In this document: piece after piece, positions 27,339-36,389 of the stretch
Layout: each line of letters starts with the position of its first letter
Position numbering within the stretch: the first letter of the stretch is position 1
NCBI GenBank assembly: GCA_945900785.1
Contig: CAMDJM010000009.1
Location: forward strand, 1 to 64,000
Direction of reading: 5' to 3'
Length of the DNA stretch: 64,000 nt
From: Akkermansia muciniphila
Lineage (GTDB): Bacteria > Verrucomicrobiota > Verrucomicrobiia > Verrucomicrobiales > V1-33
The notes under the pieces: generated by a model
Database searches by the model: none
The model's input: only the letters and a program-made list of their open reading frames with translations
Told to the model about the DNA's origin: nothing
Program-made: the position numbers and the translations under genes

Positions 27339-28061
27339 TTACTTTCCCAGGGAAAGTCGTTCGGCCAAGGCATCCGGGAGGCCGGCGGCGCGGATTTTGC
27401 GCTGGGTGGTCTCGATGTCGTAGGGAAGGCGGCGGATGGAGATCTCCTGATTATCGTGATCGTAAAGGGCGTAGGCGCTGCGCCAGTCCCCATCACGCGG
27501 CTGACCGACGCTGCCAACATTGATGAAGTATTTCCGGCCGGGCTCGAGGCGGGTGTATTCCGAGTTTTCGACGGTGACCGTGGTGCCCTTTTTGTAAACT
27601 TTCGGGGTGTGGGTGTGGCCGAAGAAGCAGAGCTGGGTAAACTGGTAGGAGAAACTGGCCATGGCGTCGAATTTATTCATGACGTAGGCCCAGCTGGTGG
27701 GGGTATCGAGCGTGCTATGGACGATGGTGAAGTCACGGACCTGCCGGACCATGCGCAGGGCACGGAGCCAGGCTTTGTCTTCGTCTGACAAGGCGCGGCG
27801 GGTCCACTCAAGAGCGGCTTGCGCAAGCGGGTTGAGACCGACGATGTCGGTATCTGCGGAGGCTTCTTCATCATGGTTGCCTTTGACGACGGGGCAGCCA
27901 AGTTCCTGAAGGCGGCGGACGCATTCGCTGGGGTTGGCGTTGTAGCCGACGACGTCACCAATGCAAACGTAGTCCGTGGCTCCTTGCCCGGCGGCGTCAG
28001 CCATGACGGCGTCAAAGGCTTCGAGGTTGGCGTGGATGTCGCCGAAAATGGCAAACTTCAT
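27339..28061 (-). CDS. Calcineurin-type metallophosphoesterase
   Basis: Protein of 240 residues, cytosolic (no signal). The start at 28061 gives MKFAIFGDIHANLEAF with the first metal motif at once. Further motifs: GDVVGYNANP, KGNHDEEAS, a central HSTL, and GHTHTP. This is the YfcE/diadenosine-tetraphosphatase-like branch of small phosphoesterases that act on phosphodiesters or nucleotides. The substrate cannot be assigned. A longer frame reaching 28118 adds 19 residues that do not look like part of the family and is rejected. Confidence 0.85.
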   Translation of the reverse strand: MKFAIFGDIHANLEAFDAVMADAAGQGATDYVCIGDVVGYNANPSECVRRLQELGCPVVKGNHDEEASADTDIVGLNPLAQAALEWTRRALSDEDKAWLRALRMVRQVRDFTIVHSTLDTPTSWAYVMNKFDAMASFSYQFTQLCFFGHTHTPKVYKKGTTVTVENSEYTRLEPGRKYFINVGSVGQPRDGDWRSAYALYDHDNQEISIRRLPYDIETTQRKIRAAGLPDALAERLSLGK

Positions 28062-28174
28062 CGGTAGGGGTAGGGGCGCAAAGAGTAACTGAATCGTGCC
28101 AGAATTCAGGAAAGGCAAGAGATCATTCCAACAGAATGGCTGGAAGGCGGGCCTGCGGGAATCCGGTGCCGGAT

Positions 28175-28666
28175 TTATTTCGACTTGGCGGCTTTGACGG
28201 CAGGCTTTGCGGCGGTTTTGGCTGCTGTTTTTGCCGTGGCCTTGGCAGCCGGTTTTGCGGCTGGGGCGGTGGCCTTCACGGGCTCGGGGGCGGGAGCCGG
28301 TTTGTCTTCCTCTTTGGCAGGAGCCTCAGCCGCAGCCTTGGCGGCAGGACGGGCGGCGGCTTTGATGACAGGTGGACCGGCAGCGATGCCGCGTTTCATG
28401 ACGGCGAAGAGGCGCTGCACTTCGAGTTTTTTTTGTGGGGGAATTTGGTTCCAGTGGGTATCCGTGAGGGCTCCTTCGATAGCATAGGCGGCGACGAGGG
28501 ACACGGGGTGACCGGCAAGCAGCATGCGGCGGCAGACTTCGATGGCACCCAGCTTGGCCATCTCGCTGCGGCTGCGCACACCGGCATCCACCAGCCAGAG
28601 TGCGGTTTTTTCACCAAGGTTCTTTAAAGCGGCAAGTTCAGTAACGACGGGATCAATAGCAGACAT
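28175..28666 (-). CDS. TfoX C-terminal-like protein with a histone-H1-like tail
   Basis: Protein of 163 residues. The first 80 or so (LKNLGEKTALWLVDAGVRS, ending near LTDTHWNQIPPQKK) match the helix-hairpin-helix TfoX_C domain, which is found alone or behind TfoX_N and is thought to bind nucleic acid or protein. Residues about 95-163 are almost only Ala, Lys and Pro, with repeated AAK and KPA units, like eukaryotic histone H1 tails and bacterial HU-extension or AlgP-type tails. The tail implies non-specific DNA binding. It is divergent from the cobalamin adenosyltransferase. Confidence 0.65.
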   Translation of the reverse strand: MSAIDPVVTELAALKNLGEKTALWLVDAGVRSRSEMAKLGAIEVCRRMLLAGHPVSLVAAYAIEGALTDTHWNQIPPQKKLEVQRLFAVMKRGIAAGPPVIKAAARPAAKAAAEAPAKEEDKPAPAPEPVKATAPAAKPAAKATAKTAAKTAAKPAVKAAKSK

Positions 28667-28791
28667 ATTTTTTAACGTTGGCCGGACGACGGCCTTTTGT
28701 CACGGGTAGAAAAGCAGAGTCTTTGGGAAATTTCAGCCAAAATTTGCAGGAAAATGCATTTCGCCGGTGGTTGCTTCTTTAATACGTGGCA

Positions 28792-28949
28792 AAAGCCGGA
28801 TTTTCCCTTCGGAAACTGGCATGGATGGTGCTCGGACGATAAATGACTTTGCGGGCTCCAGCAGGTGTGCTGCCCCGCCAATGGATCGGGGGTTGCTGCA
28901 AGAAACTGTGCCCGGGCCAGGGAAACCTGCCCGGGCACAGCCATTTTTT
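28792..28949 (+). ncRNA. Candidate structured small RNA
   Basis: Three consecutive hairpins lie between two divergent genes with no reading frame of note. Hairpin 1 (28795-28820) pairs GCCGG..TTT.CC with GG.AAA.CTGGC and is capped by a CTTCGG (UUCG-type) turn. Hairpin 2 (28851-28878) pairs GCGGG and GCAG with CTGC and CCCGC. Hairpin 3 is the terminator below. A possible -10 (TAATAC, 28780-28785) sits 7-10 bases upstream of hairpin 1, though no good -35 is at the right distance. It could also be a leader of the adenosyltransferase gene. I see no B12 box or known riboswitch signature. Confidence 0.35.
28906..28949 (+). terminator. Strong Rho-independent terminator with GAAA loop
   Basis: Arms CTGTGCCCGGGC (28906-28917) and GCCCGGGCACAG (28929-28940) enclose an inner AGG-GAAA-CCT hairpin, followed by CCATTTTTT. 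It lies between divergent genes, so it terminates neither; this supports an untracked transcript on the plus strand. The minus-strand reading also ends in a T-rich stretch (TTTCTT). Confidence 0.6.
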
Positions 28950-29112
28950 CCCCAAGGCAAATCCCCTGCCATTGTCCAGGCATAATGGATGAGCCACAGC
29001 CAACCGGCCATTCCCTCCTGGCGTCCCTCTTCCTTGAGCAATGTGCTTTCCAAAATAAAAGGTGCACCCAGGCCGGACCCACGCCACGTTCTCCGCCACA
29101 CACATCATGGGA

Positions 29113-29667
29113 ATGTCCATCACTACCAAACGCGGCGATGCCGGAGAGACTGATTTATTGTTCGGCGGGCGCGTCGGCAAGGCCCACCCCCGTCTCCACG
29201 CCGTGGGGGAGGTGGATGAGCTGAATGCCGCCCTGGGCCTGGTCCGGGTGCATGTGCAGTTGAGCAGCATCCGCGACACAGTGGCCCGCGCCCAAGGGGA
29301 CCTCGTGGCGCTGATGGGCCTGCTTTCAGCCGGGCCGGAAAATGCCGCCCGCTATGAAAAGCAGGGCTTTCAGGGACTTGGCGCTGACGCCTTGGAGTGC
29401 TTGTCGGACGAATGCACCGCGATTGAGTCGGTTTTCGTGGGCGGCTTCACGGACTGGTCCATGCCTGGGGCGAAAGGCGGGGCTGGGGCGGCCTGGCTGG
29501 AATTGGCGCGCTGCATCTGCCGCCGGGCGGAGCGGGCCGTGGTCGCCCTGCCCCCGGAAGATCTGCCGCTCAATCCCCACCTTGTCCCGTGGCTGAACCG
29601 CCTGAGCGACTTCCTCTGGCTGGCGGCCCGCTTGGAGGAAAAATACTGCGAAGCCCCTGAGCAATAG
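29113..29667 (+). CDS. PduO-type cob(I)alamin adenosyltransferase
   Basis: Protein of 184 residues from 29113; an ATG at 29107 is equally possible. The start MSITTKRGDAGETDLLFGG carries the TK-x-GD-x-G-x-T motif of the PduO/MMAB family, which transfers adenosine from ATP to cob(I)alamin to make coenzyme B12. GEVDELNAALG and the C-terminal LNRLSDFLWLAARLEE fit the family helices. Canonical PduO proteins have RR-x-E in the middle; here CRRAERAVVAL fills that place. It stands alone, with no cobalamin-dependent enzyme nearby. Confidence 0.88.
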   Translation: MSITTKRGDAGETDLLFGGRVGKAHPRLHAVGEVDELNAALGLVRVHVQLSSIRDTVARAQGDLVALMGLLSAGPENAARYEKQGFQGLGADALECLSDECTAIESVFVGGFTDWSMPGAKGGAGAAWLELARCICRRAERAVVALPPEDLPLNPHLVPWLNRLSDFLWLAARLEEKYCEAPEQ

Positions 29668-29784
29668 CCACTTGCCCTCTGACCGGGGGGCTCCTGTGGT
29701 TTCCCAGGCCTGCCGGCGAAAAGTTTTTAAAAATTCCCGTAAAGCCCTGACCCTGAAAGCAACCTTCACCCGGCCCCGTTCAAA

Positions 29785-31728
29785 ATGACGGCTCTCCCCC
29801 TGCCACTCATGTTCCGGAAACCCCACCCCACCTTCCCGGCTTTCGCGTTCTTTTTTCCTCTCGCCATCGCGCTGGCGGCCGCCAAGGCCGCTGACCCTGC
29901 GGCCCTTTGGTCGGCTAAAATCCAACCTCTCCTGGACCTGCATTGCATCAAGTGCCATGGTCCCCTGGAGCAAAAAGGCGGCTTGGAACTCGATACCCCC
30001 GCTGCCGTGTTAAAAGGCGGCGATGATGGCCCCGTCCTCACCCCGGGCGACCCTGCCAATAGCCCACTTTACGCCCATCTCGCTCCGGACGCCGACCCCC
30101 ACATGCCGCCCAAAAAGCAGCTGCCTGAGGCGGACATTGCCCTCATTCAGGAATGGATCCTGGCCCTTCCGGCCAAGCCCGACGCCGAAGCCCTCGCCGC
30201 TCCCGCCCCGGCCCCGCCCCGGGAGTTTGACTCCGTCATGCAGGCCATTGATACCCTCATCGCCGAAACCTGGGAGCAGCGCCATCTCACCCCCGCCCCG
30301 GCCTTGGAAGACCCCACCTGGGCGCGCCGCCTTTACCTCGACCTCGCCGGCCGCATCCCTACTGGCCCGGAACTCGACGCCTTTCTCGCCCTTCCTGCCG
30401 CAACGCGCCGCGCCACCCTGGCCGATCAAATCCTGGCCTCTCCGGACTACCCCATCCGCATGCGGGAGCTTTGGGACGCCATCCTTCTCGGCAGCGGCAC
30501 CCGCGCCAAACGCGAAGACCAGCGCAAAACCAACGGATGGTGGTCCTTTTTGGAAAACGCCTTCTCCACCAACCGCCCTTGGCCGGACACAGTGCACGAT
30601 CTCATCAAGGCCCGGCCCACCACTCCGGAAACCTCCGGCGCTTCCTGGTTCCTTTACGAGCAAAAAGACCAGCACCAGAAAATCGCCGAAGCCGTAGGCC
30701 CGGTCATTTACGGCACCCGCGTCGACTGCGCCCAGTGCCACGACCACCCCCTCGCCCGGGAGATCAAGCAAGGTCACTACTGGGGTCTCGTCGCCGCCTT
30801 TAACCGGAGCAAAAACATTGAAGGCACCCGGGATGTTTCCGAATCAGCCGTGGGGGGATTCATCAATTTCACCAACCTCAAAAAGGAGTCCCAACCCGCC
30901 ACCGTGACCCTCCTCACCGGCCACACCGTGCCCGAAACCTGGCCCGCCGGCGAACAAAAGGAAACGGACGACGACGAAAAATACCAAAACCCCACGGCGA
31001 AAAACCGCGTCCCCAAATTCTCCCGGCGCGAAGCCCTCGCCGACGCCGCCACCAAGGGAAATCCCCTGCTCGCCCGGGCTTTCGTCAACCGCACCTGGGC
31101 CATCTTCCTCGGCCGTGGCATCGTGCATCCCGTCGACGAAATGACCAACCGCAATGTCCCCAGCCACCCCGCCCTGCTCGACTGGCTGGCCCAGGATTTT
31201 ACCAAGCACCAGGACATCCGCCGGCTCATCCGGGGCATCGTCCTCAGCCGCCCCTACGCCCTCGGCCCCCCCGGGCCCAGCGGGGCAGCGCCGGATCCTG
31301 ACGCCTTCGCCGCGGCACCCGGCCGCCCTCTCGCTGCCGAGCAAATCGCCCGTTCCTGGCGCATCGCGGCTGGTCTGCCCCCTGCCGACGACCCCCTCCG
31401 CCGCAGCCTCATCGGCGCCCTGCCGGACGTCATGCCGCGCGAGCCCAACGCTTCCTTCCAGCAGGCTCAATTCTTCACGGATTCCCCCGCCCTCACGCAA
31501 ATCCTGAGTGCCGCGCCCGGCAACACCACGGCCCGCCTCACCGCCTTGCCTGATCCCGCCGCCCGCGTCCGCGACGCTTTCCTCACCGTCCACCAGCGCC
31601 TCCCCGATGCCGATGAATCCACCCAAGCCACCGCTTTTCTGACTTCCCGATCCGGCGATTCCGCCGCCGCCACCCGGGATCTCCTCTGGGCCCTCCTCAC
31701 CAGCACCGAATTCCTAACCACCCCGTGA
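29785..31728 (+). CDS. PSCyt1/DUF1549/DUF1553 exported cytochrome-like protein
   Basis: Protein of 647 residues with an N-terminal signal; ATG at 29809 is an alternative start. Order: a planctomycete-type cytochrome c domain with CIKCH (54-58) and MPPKKQLPEAD; DUF1549 (LYLDLAGRIPTGPELDAF and a second CAQCHDHPLA); then DUF1553 (LARAFVNRTWAIFLGRGI, DEMTNRNVPSHPALLDWLA). The families occur in large numbers in Planctomycetes and Verrucomicrobia, usually next to DUF1501, and are suspected to act in extracellular polysaccharide breakdown or electron transfer. The stop overlaps the DUF1501 start by four bases, so the two are translationally coupled. Confidence 0.9.
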   Translation: MTALPLPLMFRKPHPTFPAFAFFFPLAIALAAAKAADPAALWSAKIQPLLDLHCIKCHGPLEQKGGLELDTPAAVLKGGDDGPVLTPGDPANSPLYAHLAPDADPHMPPKKQLPEADIALIQEWILALPAKPDAEALAAPAPAPPREFDSVMQAIDTLIAETWEQRHLTPAPALEDPTWARRLYLDLAGRIPTGPELDAFLALPAATRRATLADQILASPDYPIRMRELWDAILLGSGTRAKREDQRKTNGWWSFLENAFSTNRPWPDTVHDLIKARPTTPETSGASWFLYEQKDQHQKIAEAVGPVIYGTRVDCAQCHDHPLAREIKQGHYWGLVAAFNRSKNIEGTRDVSESAVGGFINFTNLKKESQPATVTLLTGHTVPETWPAGEQKETDDDEKYQNPTAKNRVPKFSRREALADAATKGNPLLARAFVNRTWAIFLGRGIVHPVDEMTNRNVPSHPALLDWLAQDFTKHQDIRRLIRGIVLSRPYALGPPGPSGAAPDPDAFAAAPGRPLAAEQIARSWRIAAGLPPADDPLRRSLIGALPDVMPREPNASFQQAQFFTDSPALTQILSAAPGNTTARLTALPDPAARVRDAFLTVHQRLPDADESTQATAFLTSRSGDSAAATRDLLWALLTSTEFLTTP

Positions 31729-33056
31729 GCACCAGCCCTACCCCGCCCGCTGGTCAGTGCACCCCGCACGACCACCACCTTCACCGCCGCCTTTTTCTCA
31801 AAGGCCTCACGGGCGGTGCCCTCGCCACCGCCACCAGTTTCTCCGGGCTCTTCCACAATCCGCTCTTCGCTGCCGAAACGAAAAAAGCCCAGAAACACTG
31901 TATCCTCCTTTGGCTCTGCGGCGCGCCCAGCCAATTCGAAACCTGGGACCCCAAGCCCGGCCGCCCCGGCAGCGGTCCCTTTGGCAGCATCCCCACCACC
32001 CTGCCCGGCATCCACTTTTCCTCCCTCATGCCCCGCTGTGCCAGCATTGCGCACCAGCTCAATATCGTGCGGAGCATGAAAACCACCCAGTCCGAGCACT
32101 TCCAGGCCATCTCCCTCCTCCAACGCGGCAATCCCGACCGCCCCGGCTTCACCCGCCCCACCCTCGGCAGCTCCCTTTCCCAGGCCATCGGCTCCCTCGA
32201 CTCCGCCCTCCCTAACTTCATCCTGCTGGACCCCATCCCCGGCGGCAATGAGTTTGAATCCTTCAAAGCCGGCAACTGGGCCGGTTGGCTGGGCGCGGAA
32301 CACTCCCCCGTCCGGCTCGGCGGCGAATACACCAAGTTCTTCAACACCACCGCCGACGCCATCCCCGCCTCCGACCGGGAATCCCGCGAAACCCTCCGCC
32401 GCTTCCTCACCGCCAAATACGAACGCGACCGCCGCAGCCCCCTCGCGCGCAGCCACAATGCCGCCTTCGAGCGCCTCAAGGGCATGAGCGCCAGCGCCGA
32501 TCTCTTTGATGTCAACCAACTCCCCGCCGCCGAGCGCGAACGTTACGGCCCGGGCAGCTTCGCCCAGCACAGCCTCATGGCCCGGCACCTTGTGGAAAAA
32601 GGCGCACCCTTCGTCATGGTCGCCAACGGCATGAACTGGGACAACCACGTCTTCCAGCACGAAATCCACCAAATGCTGGTCCCGGAGCTGGACCGCGTCC
32701 TCTATCACCTCATCACCGACCTTGAAGAGCGCGGTCTCCTGGACAGCACCCTCGTCATCGCCATGGGGGAATTCGGCCGCACCCCTTGGCTCAACCCCGC
32801 CCGCGGCCGCGATCACTATCCCAATGCCTGGAGCATGATGATGACCGGCTGCGGCCTGAAGCGCGGCATCGTGACCGGGGCCACCGACTTGGACGGCGTG
32901 AATGTCATCGAAAATCCCTACAGCGAACAAAACCTCTTCGCCACCATCTTTAGCGCCCTCGGCATCGACCCCCACGGCGAATACGACCTGCAAAACATGC
33001 CCACCTTCCACCGCGTCGAAAACCACGCGCCCCCGATCCGCGAACTCCTCGCCTGA
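31725..33056 (+). CDS. DUF1501 protein (sulfatase-like), exported
   Basis: Protein of 443 residues from a GTG at 31725. N-terminal HRRLFLKGLTGGALATATSF is a twin-arginine-type signal. Family marks: CILLWLCGAPSQFETWDPKPG, SEHFQAISLLQRGNPDR, GMNWDNHVFQHEIHQ, and VIAMGEFGRTPW, then GRDHYPNAWSMMMTG. DUF1501 proteins are related to the alkaline phosphatase/sulfatase superfamily and are nearly always partners of DUF1549/1553 proteins, as here. Activity is unproven. The WD40 protein follows 43 bases later, forming a three-gene unit. Confidence 0.92.
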   Translation: MSTSPTPPAGQCTPHDHHLHRRLFLKGLTGGALATATSFSGLFHNPLFAAETKKAQKHCILLWLCGAPSQFETWDPKPGRPGSGPFGSIPTTLPGIHFSSLMPRCASIAHQLNIVRSMKTTQSEHFQAISLLQRGNPDRPGFTRPTLGSSLSQAIGSLDSALPNFILLDPIPGGNEFESFKAGNWAGWLGAEHSPVRLGGEYTKFFNTTADAIPASDRESRETLRRFLTAKYERDRRSPLARSHNAAFERLKGMSASADLFDVNQLPAAERERYGPGSFAQHSLMARHLVEKGAPFVMVANGMNWDNHVFQHEIHQMLVPELDRVLYHLITDLEERGLLDSTLVIAMGEFGRTPWLNPARGRDHYPNAWSMMMTGCGLKRGIVTGATDLDGVNVIENPYSEQNLFATIFSALGIDPHGEYDLQNMPTFHRVENHAPPIRELLA

Positions 33057-33099
33057 CCTTCTGGCCTGCTCTGCCAAATCCCTTTCCTCACCCAGGCCC

Positions 33100-34167
33100 A
33101 TGAAACTCACCCGCCTCCAGGACCATCCCCTTCCCACCGGAGCCCTCGGCCTCGCCCTGCATCCGGATGGCCTCCTCGCCTACCTCACCTGCGTCGACGG
33201 CACCCTTTATCAACTCGAGACCGCCACTGGCAAAGTCCAAGCCTTCGACACCAAACACGCCTCCTACGCCAGCGGCTGCGTCATTCTCCCCGATGGTCTG
33301 ACGGTCATCACCGCCGGCTACGATGGTCACCTCCTCTGGCACGACATCGCCACCCGCCGCTGCTACCGGCGCGTCCACGCCCATCCCTTTTGGAGCTGGT
33401 CTCTCGCCCTTTCCCCGGATGGCCGCCACCTCGCCACCGTCACCGGGCAATACCTTGCCGGGGGTTGGAAATACGAACCCGCGCCCGCCGCCGAACCCAC
33501 CGTGAGAGTCTACGACGCCCGCACTGGTGACCTCACCGCAGCCTTCCACCATGGCCCGCCGGTCCTCAGTTGCGCCTTCAGCCCGGACAGCCAGCACCTC
33601 GCCGCCGCCAACATGATGGGCGACATCAACATCTGGCACCTCCCCACCGGCCAGGACGGCTCACCCCTGACGACCTGGAACACCCCGGACTATACCTCCT
33701 GGGGCACCACCAAAACCCACCACTTCTGCGGCGGCATCTACGACCTCGCCTTCTCCCCCGACGGCACCACCCTGCTCAGTTGCGGCATGGGCCCCATGGG
33801 CGACCCCATGGCCGGCAATGGCAAAATGACTTGGCACCGCTGGAATTGGAAAACCGGCCAGCTCCGGGACCACATCAAAGACGGCCAACACGGCACTGGT
33901 CTCATGGAATCCCTCGCCTGGCATCCCGATGGCACCCACTTCCTCATGGCCGGCCGCCAAGCCCAGGGCACCTGGAACGCCGCCCTCTTCTCCGCCGCCG
34001 ATGGCTCCCTCCTCCACTCCATCGACACCAGCCACCGCATCACCCAGGCCCGCTACACCCCTGACGGCACCACCCTGCTTCTAGCCATCACCCGGAACCA
34101 GGAACCCCCGAAAAACGGCGCATGGGCTCCTTGGGGCCGACTCCAGCAGTTTAAGCTGGAAGGGTAA
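33100..34167 (+). CDS. WD40-repeat beta-propeller protein
   Basis: Protein of 355 residues. The start at 33100 is chosen because MKLTRLQDHPLPTGALGLALHPDG starts the first blade; the upstream extension is read through the DUF1501 3' end and rejected. WD40-like repeats are seen as LALSPDGRHLATVTG, CAFSPDSQHLAAANMMGDINIW, LAFSPDGTTLLSCG and LAWHPDGTHFLMAGR, about seven blades. No signal peptide, so probably cytosolic. WD40 proteins beside PSCyt1/DUF1501 pairs are common in this phylum group. Likely a protein-interaction platform. Confidence 0.82.
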   Translation: MKLTRLQDHPLPTGALGLALHPDGLLAYLTCVDGTLYQLETATGKVQAFDTKHASYASGCVILPDGLTVITAGYDGHLLWHDIATRRCYRRVHAHPFWSWSLALSPDGRHLATVTGQYLAGGWKYEPAPAAEPTVRVYDARTGDLTAAFHHGPPVLSCAFSPDSQHLAAANMMGDINIWHLPTGQDGSPLTTWNTPDYTSWGTTKTHHFCGGIYDLAFSPDGTTLLSCGMGPMGDPMAGNGKMTWHRWNWKTGQLRDHIKDGQHGTGLMESLAWHPDGTHFLMAGRQAQGTWNAALFSAADGSLLHSIDTSHRITQARYTPDGTTLLLAITRNQEPPKNGAWAPWGRLQQFKLEG

Positions 34168-34197
34168 ATCCAGTTGCGCGCCCCTTAGGACCTAATT

Positions 34198-34286
34198 CTA
34201 CTTTGTTAAGTTGGGGAATCAGCGGGCTGGAAGCCCGCTGGCCGCACAGGCTGGAAGCCTGCGCCACGGGGAATTTAACAAAGTAG
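34198..34286. repeat. MITE/REP-like element: twin hairpins inside terminal inverted repeats
   Basis: Perfect 12-bp terminal inverted repeats CTACTTTGTTAA (34198-34209) and TTAACAAAGTAG (34275-34286), extendable outward by about 7 bases with 3 mismatches. Inside are two hairpins with the same GGA loop: GCGGGCT-GGA-AGCCCGC (34222-34238) and CAGGCT-GGA-AGCCTG (34247-34261). No coding capacity. Probably a non-autonomous repeat dispersed in the genome. Confidence 0.65.
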
Positions 34287-34987
34287 CACTAAGCCTCAGA
34301 CATCCTGGCCTGCTTGAAGGTGAGGCTGAACCTTGGGGAAAGGAGATGAACTGGTCGACTCAGCCGCTTTGGAGTGCGGATGGCCTGCCGTTGGCCCTGG
34401 CATGTGGCGGTTTCCGGGATCACTGATCCCGGCGGGATCTCAGCAGGTAGCCGCTGTCACGCCTCCGGCTTGAATGCCGCAAACGAATTCATCCATTTTC
34501 CCGGCAGGTCAGGATGTCTGAGCCTGCAGCGGAGACCACCTGTCTGGCATGTGCCGGATGCCTCCTGTGATCTCCAGAAACCGATCCGGCATTTGCTGAA
34601 TGTCTCCCGTTAATCCCGGCAAAGACTTGTCGCCCCATTTAAAGTGCGCTTCGCGGTCGTTTTCAAATGGCGGCCATAGGCACGCCACTCCCAGTCTTTT
34701 CAAATGGGGGTGGAAGCCCGATGCTCCCATGCCACAGCGCCACCGTCGTTCCTATCGGACCTGGAAGGATCCCGGGGCAGGGGACGGGCCATGCCCGTCA
34801 TGAAAAGAAAATGGGCGGAGAAGATGGCGGCAATCCATCGTTCTCCGCCCTGTGGGTAGCGCTCCGGGAGATCATCCAGGATTTTGTTCATGCGTTTCGG
34901 GCCAGGATGGTGCTGACCCGGGCAGGAAGGGCGATCCTATCGCTTCCCGGATAAAATGCGCTCCTTACGATGCTGCTGCTCTTCGGA
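34287..34987. other. Gene-free stretch, no clear content
   Basis: About 700 bases without a believable gene on either strand. A short direct repeat TTTTCAAATGG occurs twice near 34660 and 34700. The composition is uneven and the frames have no family motifs, so it may be decayed sequence next to the repeat element. Confidence 0.4.
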
Positions 34988-36349
34988 TCAGCGGCCACGG
35001 CCACCACCGAAGCCACCAAAGCCACCGGGAGGACCTCCGCGCCAGCCGCCACGATCGCCGCCACGCTCGTTCACCTTCTGTTGGGCTTCCGCAGAAAGTC
35101 CGCTGGCGGGGAGCCAGGCGGCGTAGCCTTCGGGGTCGGTCCGGCGGTAGTCGCCGGCTACCTCGACGAGCGTTTCCTCGCGGACTTTAGGGTCGGCGAT
35201 GTTCGCAGACCAAGCGATCGCACTGGTGGGATCATCGTGTGAAATGGAAGTCGCGAGGGCGGAGGCGGAGGCGTCGCGATTGGAGCCGGCCGGCATGGCG
35301 TTGACATATTTGCTGGCCGCTTCGGACCCGGTATCGCCTGAGCGGACCCAGGCTTGGATGCTTTCACGGTAGACGACAGCCTGATTCGGCCCCGAGATTG
35401 AGGTAGCGAAGGCCAGTGCCTCCTGGGGATCCTTCCGGGCCAACCGTCCCGCTACGTCGCTGACGGCTCCGCTGGCCCAGGTTTCGTTGGCGTATTGTTT
35501 GACGTATTCCGCTGCTTTGGTCAGATCGGTGCGGGCCATTTGGTTGGCGATGGTCTGCATCGCGCCTTTTTTCATGTCGGGATCCGTGAGATTGGAGGCC
35601 CAGGTGGCGGCAGCGTCGATGCCTCCTTTGATTTTTTCTTCGGCGATGGTCTGGGCCGAGCGCGTGCGGTCATCGGCTTTTTCCTGCTTGGCGGCGAAGT
35701 CGACGGCGGCTTTCAGGTCGGACTTGGCCAGGCCGTTGATGATGGATTGGGTGTAATATTCCTTGCCGGGCTGTTCTTTTTGCTCTGCCAGCCAAGCGAT
35801 GGCGGCAGCGGGGTCCTTGCTGGCCAGACCGGCGAGGATGATCGGCTTGCCCATCATGCCCATGCGGCCGTCCTGTTTGTCGAGTTCAGCAAAAGCGGTT
35901 TTGGAATCCACCGTGCCCCATTGATAGGCGAGCAGGGGCATGTAGCGCATCATCTCAAATCCGGAAATGCTCTCGCGCAGGGTGGCCATGCTTTCGGCGG
36001 CGTTTTCCGGCGTCATTTCTTCAAGGAGCCGGGCAAACAGCATGGTGCTCTTCACCGGATCAGTCTCCCGCAGGGCCTCGGACATGGCCTGGCGCATTTT
36101 TTCCGGAGTAAGCGGCTTGCCAGAGCCCAGCTCGTAGCGGCTGAGGAAATCAGCAATGGAGGCATCCCGGGAAATCGCGGACGATTTCAAAGTTCCGGCG
36201 CGCTCCGCTGCCGTGGGAGTCCCACTGGCAGCCACGACGCGGGTGCGTCCCGTAGCGGGATCGATGCTGGGTTTTTGCAGGACAGAGCCGGCGTAGAAGG
36301 CACCCGCCGCAACGGCGAGCCACGAGGCATGGAGGACGATTGGTTTCAT
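34988..36349 (-). CDS. Exported alpha-helical repeat protein with Gly/Arg-rich tail
   Basis: Protein of 453 residues. A short hydrophobic N-terminus (MKPIVLHASWLAVAAGAFYAG) is a signal or anchor. The body is made of helix pairs of about 35-40 residues with recurring KDPAAAIAWLAEQ, KSDLKAAVDFAAK, RTDLTKAAEYVKQ, RKDPQEALAFATS and HDDPTSAIAWSAN, so each repeat begins with a D-P/D-L turn and an A-x-x-W/F helix. The end is Gly/Arg-rich (GGWRGGPPGGFGGFGGGRGR). Such proteins are common and uncharacterised in Verrucomicrobia. The next gene upstream on this strand encodes the EF-hand protein. Confidence 0.6.
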   Translation of the reverse strand: MKPIVLHASWLAVAAGAFYAGSVLQKPSIDPATGRTRVVAASGTPTAAERAGTLKSSAISRDASIADFLSRYELGSGKPLTPEKMRQAMSEALRETDPVKSTMLFARLLEEMTPENAAESMATLRESISGFEMMRYMPLLAYQWGTVDSKTAFAELDKQDGRMGMMGKPIILAGLASKDPAAAIAWLAEQKEQPGKEYYTQSIINGLAKSDLKAAVDFAAKQEKADDRTRSAQTIAEEKIKGGIDAAATWASNLTDPDMKKGAMQTIANQMARTDLTKAAEYVKQYANETWASGAVSDVAGRLARKDPQEALAFATSISGPNQAVVYRESIQAWVRSGDTGSEAASKYVNAMPAGSNRDASASALATSISHDDPTSAIAWSANIADPKVREETLVEVAGDYRRTDPEGYAAWLPASGLSAEAQQKVNERGGDRGGWRGGPPGGFGGFGGGRGR

Positions 36350-36389
36350 GAGTGGGGTTTGGAGGCGATGGTTAGGGGGACGGGTGCGG

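Noticed and set aside
28700-29112. Cobalamin riboswitch upstream of the adenosyltransferase
   Set aside because: I looked for the B12 box and the conserved core on both strands and did not see them; the hairpins there are kept only as an unassigned RNA candidate.
34509-34730. A 73-codon minus-strand frame in the gene-free stretch
   Set aside because: There is no start context and no motif, and it overlaps short direct repeats. It is more likely repeat-derived than a gene.
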